The notes beneath the pieces are model-generated. The model saw only the letters and a program-made list of their open reading frames with translations. It ran no database searches and had not been told where the DNA came from. A stretch of 57,193 bases of DNA from Welwitschia mirabilis (taxonomy: Eukaryota > Gnetophyta > Gnetopsida > Welwitschiales), in assembly GCA_051453625.1 (NCBI GenBank), contig JBOZIK010000001.1, forward strand, positions 122,641,684 through 122,698,876, in the 5' to 3' direction. The position numbers and the translations under genes are program-made. This document shows positions 46,571-56,699 of the stretch, one piece after another (the first letter of the stretch is position 1; every line of letters begins with the position of its first letter).

Positions 46571-47427
46571 TCATTTAGTTATGATAAATTCTTCATGTGC
46601 TACATGCTTAGATATAGAAGAAGAAGTGGGAGGATGATCAAGATCTGTAGGAAAATAGTGGTTAAGTGAAGTCATGATCATACATTTCGTCTTGTTTTCT
46701 TACACTTAAACTACCTTTGGGAGATCTACTGTTACATCATGCTTTATTTGTAAGATGCAGTATCGCATATCCACTAACTACTCCTCAGTGTGTTGTACCA
46801 TTCTCTCAACTATAGTGATCCTTTGCTTTAGTGTTGAGACACTTTAGTCCATTATTTCTTTGATCATCTGGGTGGTTTTTGCTAGGAGATATTAGATCTG
46901 ATCCATAGTAATGTTGACTATAGCTTTCTATACCTGAGGTTTTTCTACCTCTCCTGGTACCTGGATGCTCATGTCCTATGTAACATGCTAAAGGATAAAC
47001 GTATGTGAACCTTGCTTATCTACAAGCTCTAGTATGCTAAAGTATTTAAACATAACTGAGAGAAGGCGTAAATATCATAGAGTTTAAAGCTTATGTGCCT
47101 CTATTATAGTCCTGAATCTCCTCTAGATAAATGTAGGTATGTCCATCTACTTGCCTTTCTTGAAAACTATCAATATCTACAAGTATGCCACCATAACATG
47201 AGTTTCATGGAAGTATGGACTAATATTATAAATCAACCCTTTATGTAGAATCTGATAGGTAGGTGTCAACTATATAACCAAAAATCCTTACCTATCCAAA
47301 GTCAGATCTACTGATATGTTAAGTACTACTCCATAAGCACAATGCCTCTCTATGCTATGAGTTGAATGTATGTGCATGCTTCTAATATCATCAAGATCAG
47401 TCACTTTAGCAATTTGATTTGGGAGGA
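46571..47427 (-). pseudogene. ORF3 of piece P (unknown family protein), 5'-truncated
   Basis: Second copy of the unrecognised family. From 5': ILPNQIAKVTDLDDIRSMHI near 47380-47425, HCAYGVVLNISVDLTLDR, YQILHKGLIYNISPYFHETH near 47190-47260, MDIPTFI*RRFRTIIEAHKL, then MSIQVPGEVEKPQV near 46935-46975. A Leu/Ile heptad-like region (TLKQRITIVERMVQHTEE) around 46790-46840 suggests a coiled coil. It ends in HYFPTDLDHPPTSSS near 46625-46665 and FIITK, with a TGA at 46571-46573. There are several stops. The 5' end stops exactly at the LTR terminus at 47428, so gag-pol and the first part of ORF3 are missing. Confidence 0.65.
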
Positions 47428-48507
47428 TGTTTGGTGCATATTTGTGTAAATGATTAAGCTCAAGAAGATCTTATTATTTAAAAGTAAAATAGATATTTGC
47501 ATAACACGATACACTAATATAGATAGAAGTCAATCTGAATGTTGTAAACTATCAAGCCTAGGCTAGAGAAAGAAGATTGATTTCAATAAGAAATACTATG
47601 TATTTTAATAGTAGAAACAAATTGCAATGCAGAAAAGTAAAAAGCACCACACTTATGCAAAGTTAATTTAGAAAAGAAAAATAGTAATGCATCTAAACTA
47701 ATAATTCTCAACCTTGAAAAAGATTTCCTTCCTAACCTGTATCACTCAAGAAACTGTCTCTGAATCAGAAGAAATATCAACTATGAAGGATAAGAACAAA
47801 TAAAAATAGGAATTGAAAAAGAGTCTTTGCATTAATCAAATCACATCTATGTTAAAAAATAGCTGAACCTCAATAAAGGAAGCATAGCCCAGCACCAAAA
47901 AAGATGTTTCTCTATTACTACCAAGGATGGATCTCCTGTCATAAGAATTTCTAGTGCCTGCAAAGATAAGATAGAGTTGAGGAAAAAATTGATACATATT
48001 AATAACAACCCACAAATAACAAGATAGACAGACAGGTTTGGGCACAACCCTAACAGCCACACAAAAATACATAAACAAATGACAAGAGTTAGGTAAATGT
48101 TTATTGGATGTTATAACAGATGTCATTCTACTAGTTGTTCAGATGATACAGGCAATGATGCCATCTCATAAGTAATCCACGCTATCTACCATATTGATCA
48201 TAGTTAGTATCCTTATTATATTTAGCTATTGTATCATTTGTACTATTGTCTAGATGATGAGGTGGATAATAGGCTATTATAAGTGTTCATCTAATGCATC
48301 AGCCTCAATGTTTGCAGAAAATCTATCTTAAAAATAGGAAGTATTGTGAGCTACTCTAAATGCTGCAAAATGTTATGAAGATTACATTTTTTTTTTATCT
48401 TTTATCTTAACTCTTCATTATTATGTAATTCTAGCATAAACTTATCTAATATCTTGTAAAACTACTCAAAATACCCTATCAAATATATGCAAATTAGTAG
48501 TACAACA
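47428..48507 (-). repeat. LTR 2 of the element A family, minus strand
   Basis: 1080 bp, begins TGTTTGGTGC and ends GTACAACA on the + strand. It aligns with LTR 1. No primer site follows its minus-strand end; ORF3 sequence follows instead. On its other side GATATAGGTGGGTTAT (minus strand) looks like a polypurine tract, which would suit a 3' LTR rather than a 5' LTR. Some 30 bp further on the chromovirus remnant begins. Confidence 0.72.
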
Positions 48508-48539
48508 ATAACCCACCTATATCAAATATTTTAGAAGAA

Positions 48540-49786
48540 CTAAAATGTATCCAAATATGAAAAAAGATTTGGTGGCTAAGGATGAAAAAAGATATAGTAG
48601 AATTTGTGTCAAGGTGTCTTAATTGTTAATAAGTTAAAAGTAAAACATAGAAATCTAGTAGTATTACTTTATTCTGATGATATTCTAGAGTATAAATGAG
48701 ATCTAATTTATAGGAACTTTATTATAGAACTTCCAAAAACTCAAAGTAGCAATGACTTTATTATGGTAATAATTGATAGAGTAACCAAGTTAGCATATTT
48801 TGTTCTAATAAAATCTACATATGATGCCAAGGATATAGCTAAAGTATATATTAAAGATGTTATTTAGTGGCATGATATGTCTTTAGTAATTATCTTTAAT
48901 GTATATTTAAAATTTACTTCTAAGTCTTGGCAAGAATTACAAATGGTTTTAGGAACCAAGTTAAATATGAGCACTACATTTCACCCTTAAATAGATGGTC
49001 AAGTAGAAAGAGTTAATCAAATTTTAAAAGATCTTCTGAGAGCATGTATTTTGAATAATCCTAAGAATTAGGAAGAGTAACTATCGTTAGTAGAATTTTT
49101 CATATAATAATAGTTATCAGAGTTCAATTCAAATGGATCTATTTGAAGCCTTATATGGTAAGAAGCATAGAACAACTACTTTATAGACTGAACCTAAAGA
49201 AATATTGATGATAAGGCTAGAAATGTTGTAATAAATGGAAAGTAAAATTAGAATCATTAAAAATAAACTTAAAGAAGCAGCAGCAAATAGTTAAAGTATT
49301 TATGCAAATTATCAAATAAGAGATTTTGAGTTAAAAATAGGCAATCCGTAATGAGAGAAGTTAAGATATCAAGATTATCTCCTTGATTCATTAGATTATT
49401 TAAAGTTTTAGAAAAAGTTAGACCTACTTTATACAATATTTCTTTTCTCCCTTGATTACTACACATGCATGATGTTTTACATGTAAGTATTCTAAAAAAG
49501 TATATTATAGATCCTTCTCATTTTTTAAATGGGTCTTATATTTAGATGGAACCAAATTGTTCAACTATAGAGAATTCAAAAGTAATGCTAGACTCACAAA
49601 CTATAAATTTATAAAATAGGAAGATCCATCACATGAAGATGAAATAAAGTAATTAGAGTCTTGATGAAGCTACTTGGAAGCTAGAGAAAATAATAAAAAT
49701 TTAATAACAAAGTCTTTTTGAATCTCATAATATGTAGTAAGGTGTTTTTAATATTTTTATAGTGAATTAGTTTGACTGGGGGAGAA
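48540..49786 (+). pseudogene. Chromovirus (Ty3/gypsy) integrase and C-terminal region
   Basis: The + strand reads KKDIVEFVSRCLNC near 48585-48626 (zinc-finger CxxC, here followed by stops), VKHRNL, LPKTQSSNDFIMVIIDRVTK near 48730-48790, YDAKDIAKVYIKDVI, FTSKSWQELQMVLGTKLN, DGQVERVNQILKDLLRACIL near 48998-49060 and LSLVEF. Further on come LSP*FIRLFKVLEKVRPTLY, HMHDVLHVSILKKYIIDPSH, and near 49585-49700 LDSQTIN and DEATWKLEK, the chromodomain-like tail (EATWE). Of the DDE triad the first two Asp are Asn (RNF, FNVY) and Glu remains. GGGGGAGAA at 49778-49786 is a fitting polypurine tract. It is a different lineage from element A, probably Tekay/Del-like. Confidence 0.82.
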
Positions 49787-50820
49787 TATCATATCTCATG
49801 CTTTCTAAACCTTATTTACTTGAATATTAAGTATATTAAGCCTTCATTTAAATAATTAATTATCCTTATTTAAATTTCTTATCAAAATAGGATCCCATTT
49901 TAAATTAACTTTAGTTGTAACTTTCATAATTTTTCATGAAAATTATAAAAAATTATGTTAGAAGGTTTTTATCAAAAAAGCTACCTAAACATCTAAAATT
50001 AGATAATTCCATTACGTAAGAAATTAAAATCACATAAGTTGAAAACTTCAAGAGGATATAATAATATATTTTTCATCTTTTTACTCATTTAGATTCTTAG
50101 TAAATGTAATAGGTTACCATATTATAAATAAATATTTTCTTTTTTATGTTATGTAATTGATAGATTTTATACATTTTGAAATAAATAATCATTTGAATAA
50201 GTACATGCATTATTCACTGGAACCAAGAATGATAAATGAGTATATTTACTCTACTATGACTTTNNNNNNNNNNNNNNNNNNNNNNNNNNNNNNNNNNNNN
50301 NNNNNNNNNNNNNNNNNNNNNNNNNNNNNNNNNNNNNNNNNNNNNNNNNNNNNNNNNNNNNNNTAACCATAAAAATAGCGAAGGTATTAAAGAAATTATC
50401 TTATAAAAAATTTCAAGAATTTTAGAGATATAAACTAAATCAAAACAAATCAGAAAACTGAATATTTTACTTGATTTAAAGATGAGCCATATTATGGTAT
50501 GGATCATCATTTGGATGATAAGGGGGATGACAGGCTTAAAAATGATCTTTAGAAAATAGTAAGCTATAACAAAAATTTTTCAAATAAATAATTAGTTAAT
50601 AATTAAAATTCTCCCACTAAACTATACAGTAATGAATGAAAAATCACCCAAATAAAATTAATTATCACATAACATGTGAAAAATAAAGATAATCATAAAA
50701 ATCAAATAAAAAGACATACCATGTTGAACTCAAAAATGATATGTATATAAATAATAAGTCTTAGTACAAAAATATATAGAGAAGGAGATAGAAAATATCA
50801 TAAAATTACTTTCCTCATCA
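49787..50820. other. Probable chromovirus LTR start, then 3' part of element Q
   Basis: TATCATATCTCATGC directly after the polypurine tract may be the decayed start (TG to TA) of the chromovirus 3' LTR; I cannot find its end. A 100-N gap lies at 50264-50363. From about 50400 the sequence resembles the 3' region of P, including the motif at 50507 and, on the minus strand, AGTGGGAGAATTTT near 50612. No gene. Confidence 0.4.
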
Positions 50821-52105
50821 TTACATGATGAACTCTATCTAGGTAGCTGGCTTAGGTGCAAGGGAAGAAGAGGGAGGATGCTTAGGATCAGTAGGAAAAT
50901 GGCGATCCAAAGATGTAAAAATGGAATGGATCCTCTCGTTTCCTTGGACACGTACAACCTCTAGGATGTATACTTTCATACTCTGCTGAATGGAGACACT
51001 GTAATGACGCCTGTTAACAATCTAGTCCTCAGAGTACTAGACTTTTCTCTCAACTATCAAAATCCTCTACTCTAATGTCTACATTCTCTAATAGAGAGCT
51101 TAGATCCTTTAGTCTAATGTTTAGATATCTTAGTTCACAAAACCTCTAATGGTCTTGGTGATCTCTATCAAGAGGATCCATATCTACTCAAGAGTAACAT
51201 CAATGATAGGTCTCTATACCTGAGGTTACTTCACTTTTTTTGGTACCTGTATGCTCATATCCTGCAAATAATAAGTGGAATTCTGGATGTGAGATAAGTG
51301 CTACTTATCCATGAACTTATCCTAAATCATCTAAAAAGAGTTGAAAGAAGGCATGGATAACCCAGAGTCTGTAGTTGTCATGCCTTAATCATAGACCCGA
51401 GTCTCCTCCAAATAAACATGGGTAGGTCCATCTGCTCTTCCTATCTGAAAGCTACCAGTATTTATAAGTGTGTGACCATCACATAACTATCATAAAATGA
51501 TGGGTAGATGTTATGGATTAGCCCTCTATGAAATACTCTATATGCAAGGATCAACTGTGTGATAAGAACTCCCTACATATTTATCATTAGATTTACTAGT
51601 ATATCTAGTGCAATGCCATATGCATAGTGCTCCTTAGTCCCTTTGACTAAATGAATATGAATACTCCCAAGCATATCAAGATCTGTGACTATTATGATAT
51701 GGGATGGGAGGATAATAATCTCGTGGTCATGAATGTAAGCTACAATCATATCAACCAGCTCACCATGAGAATCTAGTCAACACTTTATATGCATGATGTT
51801 ATATAACTCCCACGTCTTTAAGACATAGTATGACCCATGCGCATTTGTAATCTAATAAAGCTGGGGATTCACAAGCCTCTAATCAACCCCAGGCTCTATT
51901 TAGCTCATGAAATCTCCAAAGTGTCTTTTAACATGAATACTAGCTATATGAATCATTAAGGACCATTTGTGTCGAGGTGATAGATGTACTGGCTCTGTAT
52001 GATTGACCTTTGATGGTACTAAAGGAACCACCTCCTACTCTACAGCTTTGGCCTTAGTCTCAACCTATCTAGATCTATGCATATAGGGCCTACTCAATTA
52101 AAACT
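50821..52105 (-). pseudogene. ORF3 of element Q (unknown family protein), longest copy
   Basis: Longest copy of the unrecognised family. Minus-strand order: VPSKVNHTEPVHLSPRHKW, RHFGDFMS near 51900-51925, GELVDMIVAYIHDHEIIILP near 51700-51760, SHIIIVTDLDMLGSIHIHLV, EHYAYGIALDILVNLMINM, YRVFHRGLIHNIYPSFYDSY near 51485-51545, MDLPMFIWRRL, then MSIQVPKKV near 51235-51260 and a long heptad-like stretch near 51020-51130 (TLE*RILIVERKV). It ends RHFPTDPKHPPSSSLAPKP near 50860-50912 and FIM, with a TAA at 50821-50823. TTTGCAG just before the MSIQVP block looks like a splice acceptor, so an intron is possible. Stops are numerous, but blocks are shared with P and A. Confidence 0.68.
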
Positions 52106-54509
52106 ACACAAAAAATGTCATGCAAAAATAGGTAGATATGTCAGAAACATCACATGGATGCATAATAATGACCCCAAAATCAAAAAAATAAAGGAAAAAA
52201 GAAAAATAATGAGAATACATCCTACTCCCTAAAAATTTCAATACATCCTAGATTAGACAAATATGAGAAGAAAAATGCAAAACATGTGAAAAATGAAAAT
52301 ACAGTGTTTTAAATTGAGCCCCACATATGGTAAAAATTCAAAGTGTTTAAATAAAAAATCTAATCTAGTGAAATCATAGAACACATCGAATTGACCAATT
52401 TTTCCTAAAGGACCACTATATTTTAACCTTTTCTAAGAAAATGAGTGTGAAAGATAAAAAGTTAAAATTTCCTCATAAAACTTACAACTGATCATAACTT
52501 TTAAAATACATGATGAAAATCAAATCTGTAAGTTATAAATCAAAGATTATGAAAAATTAATAAACATACATAAAAACTACATGTTAAAAGGTTGAAAAAT
52601 GAGAGAAAAAATTAAAAAACAAGAAGGACAGAAAAACATACCTCATTTTAACAAATTCAATTAAAACTCTTAAAGTTGGATAGAGAATTAAGCAGGACAA
52701 GATTCAAGATGCTAGATAGTCTAGAGGGATCATTGTCTCTTAAAGAAATGGATAAAAATGATAAGGAAATGAAAAAAAAGAAAGAGGAAAAAGGGTTTGA
52801 GCCATGATTTTAATGCACTATCATCTAGTTGTGTCATCTGAATAATAGCCCTAGAATAACCCGCAAGAAAAAAATCATACTATCATTCCCCTGGTGTCAT
52901 CTAGATGATCAAGTAAATGATGGGACACTAAAAACATTTTGCAAAAGGAAAGATATTAGCTAAGAAAATTAGGCTTAGATATAATTCATCAAAGTATTAA
53001 ATTTTATTAGNNNNNNNNNNNNNNNNNNNNNNNNNNNNNNNNNNNNNNNNNNNNNNNNNNNNNNNNNNNNNNNNNNNNNNNNNNNNNNNNNNNNNNNNNN
53101 NNNNNNNNNNAAGTAAATGATGGGATACTAAAAACATTTTGCAAAAGAAAAGATATTAGCTAAGAAAATTAGGCTTAGATATAATCATCAAAGTATCAAA
53201 TTTTATTAGAAAACTTAAGAAAAATAGGAAATGGGAAAGAAAATCATGAAAGTCGAGATGAAGTATAAAAAATCAAAATAAAAGAAAACCTATGACTAAA
53301 GAAAATAAACTAATTAGGCTGAAACCTAATAATAAAAACTAAATGAATCTACCCAAACTAAAAAGTAAAATGAGATGAAGCACAAAACCCAAAAAGATAT
53401 AAAGAATCTCATAAAAGCCATGAAAGGAAAAGATGTTTTGATGAATTCAAATGCTAATTGAAAATGAATGAACATGAATGAATAGTAAGAAAACTATTAA
53501 ATGATAAGAACCTATGTAAGAATAAGAAAATATGAAAATGACTTTAAAATAAAGAACTAAAAGACCAAGGAAAAGAAGAACAAAAACAGACATAAGAAAC
53601 AATGAGAAGATTGCTTACCTATTCTAAATTCTAACCTAGTAAACTTCTAAGGAAGACATCATAGAGACACCTAAGTAAAAATGCATGACAAAATGTACAA
53701 ACTCTATAAAGTGCCACTTGAAAATGTAGTGATTATGATGATACCAAAACTTAAGTACTTAAAACAATAAATGACAAGATCAAAAGCTATTTGAAAATGA
53801 ACTCATTTACTCACACCTCACAAATACATCTGAATCCTCAAAAGTGAAAAAATTATGTGGAAATACTAAGAGTCTAAAAAATAAGTAATACCTCTAATGA
53901 CATCAGGAACATCACTAATTCCATAGCATCAAAGTTTATTACAACTTTTTCCATGATGAGGGGAGTGCAAGCATAGTCAGAGAAGGAAGGACCTACGAAG
54001 CATGACCAACTAATACCCTAGTGGAGTTCTTATAGCTATCAAAGGTTTCTCTAAAGAAAATTTATCCCAGTGTGGTAGAATATCATGGTGACGATGTAAT
54101 TTTATTTAAGCATAAAATATAATAAGTCATAACCATTATTTCTTTTTCTTCTTCTTTCTTTTTTTCCTTTTTTTATTTTTCTTGAAAAATTACCACATGA
54201 TCACACACTTGAAAAAATGAGGGCTAATAATTAAGATGAAAGATTAAAAAAATGCATCCAAATAATCAAAGACCTCACACCATAAAAAAAAAAGCACAAG
54301 AACTAAGGCATCTTCCTTTAAAGTGAAGTCCATAGATATGAGAATGTCTCAAGATTAGGTGAATCCAATCTTACCACTGTAAAATACCCAAGTATGAATA
54401 CTAGTCATGGAAAACTTTATAAAGCAACATAGAAGTTAAGTTTAAAAGATGATTAAGTAACATCATAACATCCATTGATGGAATAAGCTAAAAAAGAACT
54501 CAGATAATA
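52106..54509 (-). other. Spacer of element Q between pol and ORF3
   Basis: Matches the spacer of element A at separate points (complement of GGTATCATCATAATCACT near 53735; GATGAGGAGGACTTCC near 54510). It contains a 100-N gap at 53011-53110 with ~100 bp repeated on both sides (52912-53010 and 53111-53208, few differences), and two copies of the TCATCTAGATGAT-like motif near 52829 and 52898. A pyrimidine-rich tract lies near 54139-54182. No protein recognised. Confidence 0.5.
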
Positions 54510-54690
54510 ATAGGGAGGAAGTCCTCCTCATCAAGAAGAACCTCCAAAATAAGTGCTTCTACCATTTTCATGGTTATATCAAAAGATCCTTTATATAGTT
54601 TTAACCATTGTATATTAACTTTCTAAATCTCCTTAGTCTCTAAATATAAAATCTTAATAGAGCCATTAGATGCAGTCTCTCTAAAAGATT
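54510..54690 (-). pseudogene. Integrase C-terminus of element Q
   Basis: The minus strand reads NGSIKILYLETKEI*KVNIQ near 54605-54670, matching the tail of element A's integrase (NGSVKISNPNTRKI then KVNGQ), then WLKLYKGSFD, which in A is RLKIY. The shared GATGAGGAGGACTTCC follows near 54508-54525. The rest of pol would lie to the right but is cut off by a 137-N gap (54691-54827); what comes after the gap shows no integrase. It establishes that ORF3 of Q lies downstream of pol on the same strand. Confidence 0.65.
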
Positions 54691-54827
54691 NNNNNNNNNN
54701 NNNNNNNNNNNNNNNNNNNNNNNNNNNNNNNNNNNNNNNNNNNNNNNNNNNNNNNNNNNNNNNNNNNNNNNNNNNNNNNNNNNNNNNNNNNNNNNNNNNN
54801 NNNNNNNNNNNNNNNNNNNNNNNNNNN

Positions 54828-56128
54828 ATGAATTTGAAATTATTTTGAATAAAGATGCTTAATATGTAAAGTTATTATTTTTATCAAAACTTCTATCATG
54901 TTATGGAATGTTTTACTTACTGCTAATGTTTCATTATTGTTAATTATATAAGCTTAATTATTATTTATTATTTTCCCAGTGGCCTAACAGAAATCCCCAC
55001 CATATAATTACCTTCATTCATTATATTTTATCTTCATATGCAAGGAATATTTGCCAACTTTCATTTATCTTTATATGCAAGGAATCTTTGCCAACCTTCA
55101 TTTGTCTTCATATGCAAGGAATCTTTGCCAACTTTCGTTTTGTTCTTATATTCTTATGACTCTCCATATTCCATCAAACCTTAATTATAAATAAGACTCT
55201 TCTCTTCCTTTTTACCATACTTTAATTTTCGGAGAACCATTTGCTATCAAGACTTAGAGCCTGGAGAAGCCTTGAAGACTTGCAAAGATCTTGAGTTCTT
55301 CTTAAAAATCGATATGGTTCTATGGTTTTTATTAATCTCTTATATGGTTTCATAGTCTTTGATCTTTATTTTTGTATGGTTTTTATGGTGTTCTTGATAT
55401 CATTTTGGTACACGTAAATCTTTTCTTATGCATATCCTCGTTATGATTTACCTTACAAGTTTAAGCTTCTTGTAACCAAATCATGAGGCTTCGGGGACTA
55501 GGCCGCCTGAAGATCTCCTATTGTCCATAGGAATGATCTAGTAAATAATGGGTAATTGACACCTCTCTCACAGGGCATACTATTCTTTGACCTTTCATGA
55601 GATCTGGAATTTTACCTTAACTTTTGTTTTGATTTAAGGTTTTAGTCAATTGATATTTTGTGATTCCCTTTTTCTTCTTAAAATCCTTATCTTAAACCTT
55701 ATCATGGACCATATTGGGAATTGTGGAGCTACAGTTCTCACACCATGCTTGCATGTGCAGGATCTAGCATGAGGATGGTCTTTGGATGAGTCAGACGCTA
55801 CTATTGGATGAAGAGTTAATTTTATACTTAATGTTTAAATTCATGTACTTGGTGAAGAAACTTAGATAATTTAATTATAATATGAATGTGGTTAATGTAT
55901 TCGAATTTATTATAAGCAATGTTATGGATATGTGTACAATGTATTCCCTTTTATTTGTAAGAATTACAAGTGCTTCTCCTTCAATGTAAAGATTTATTTA
56001 TATTGTATATTAGTGCTTAGGTTGCTTATTTTGAACAAACATGTAGCTATAGTTATATCTTATTAATTAGAAAAATAATTCTTAGAATAATTTAGATGGT
56101 AATATGGAGTTTAAAATTGTAGAATTTC
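54828..56128. other. Stretch without a recognisable gene; possible LTR
   Basis: It includes the 37-bp tandem repeat below, then TTAATTATAAATAAGACTC (TATA-like) near 55180 and mixed sequence such as CTTCGGGGACTAGGCC near 55488. This arrangement is reminiscent of an LTR (U3 repeats, TATA box, R-U5), but I find no ends or partner copy. Confidence 0.35.
55031..55141 (+). repeat. Tandem repeat, three units of 37 bp
   Basis: Units start at 55031, 55068 and 55105. Each contains ATATGCAAGGAATMTTTGCC and a YTTCRTTT tail, with few differences between units. Confidence 0.9.
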
Positions 56129-56425
56129 NNNNNNNNNNNNNNNNNNNNNNNNNNNNNNNNNNNNNNNNNNNNNNNNNNNNNNNNNNNNNNNNNNNNNNNN
56201 NNNNNNNNNNNNNNNNNNNNNNNNNNNNNNNNNNNNNNNNNNNNNNNNNNNNNNNNNNNNNNNNNNNNNNNNNNNNNNNNNNNNNNNNNNNNNNNNNNNN
56301 NNNNNNNNNNNNNNNNNNNNNNNNNNNNNNNNNNNNNNNNNNNNNNNNNNNNNNNNNNNNNNNNNNNNNNNNNNNNNNNNNNNNNNNNNNNNNNNNNNNN
56401 NNNNNNNNNNNNNNNNNNNNNNNNN
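56129..56425. other. Assembly gap (297 N)
   Basis: Unknown bases. Frames running through it on either strand are artefacts. Confidence 0.95.
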
Positions 56426-56604
56426 ATTTTATCTTAAGAAGCATCTAATTTCTTTGTAATAATTCCATTAGATGTTAAGTAAGTCGACAAAGTAATCAAA
56501 TATTTTAAATGATGGATTTAATATAAGAAAGGTAATACCCCTCAAATTTAATTTAATGTTTTAAAATAAGAGGGATGTTTTTATTAAATAAATTATTGGC
56601 CATT

Positions 56605-56676
56605 TTGACACTGGTGGGATTTGAACCACTACCCCCTTCTTACCATAACCACCTCTTTTCATTACACCATCAAATT
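56605..56676 (-). other. tRNA-like sequence with Pol III A and B boxes
   Basis: On the minus strand GGTTCAAATCC (56617-56627) fits the B box GGTTCRANNCC, and TGGTGTAATGA (56659-56669) is close to the A box TRGYNNARNNG. The spacing gives a tRNA-sized unit of ~72 nt. The acceptor arms do not pair and I see no proper anticodon stem, so it is not a working tRNA. It could be a decayed tRNA gene or the head of a SINE; no clear SINE body or A-tail is visible downstream (toward lower coordinates). Confidence 0.4.
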
Positions 56677-56699
56677 GCTATTAGTTAAGAAGTGTTACT

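Noticed and set aside
47836-48126. Two overlapping minus-strand frames of 71 and 96 codons
   Set aside because: They lie inside an LTR (47428-48507) and are not conserved in the sister LTR.
44231-52105. Reading ORF3 as a retroviral-type envelope gene
   Set aside because: Position fits, but I see no clear signal peptide, cleavage site or C-terminal membrane anchor; the C-terminal part looks like a coiled coil. Left as unknown.
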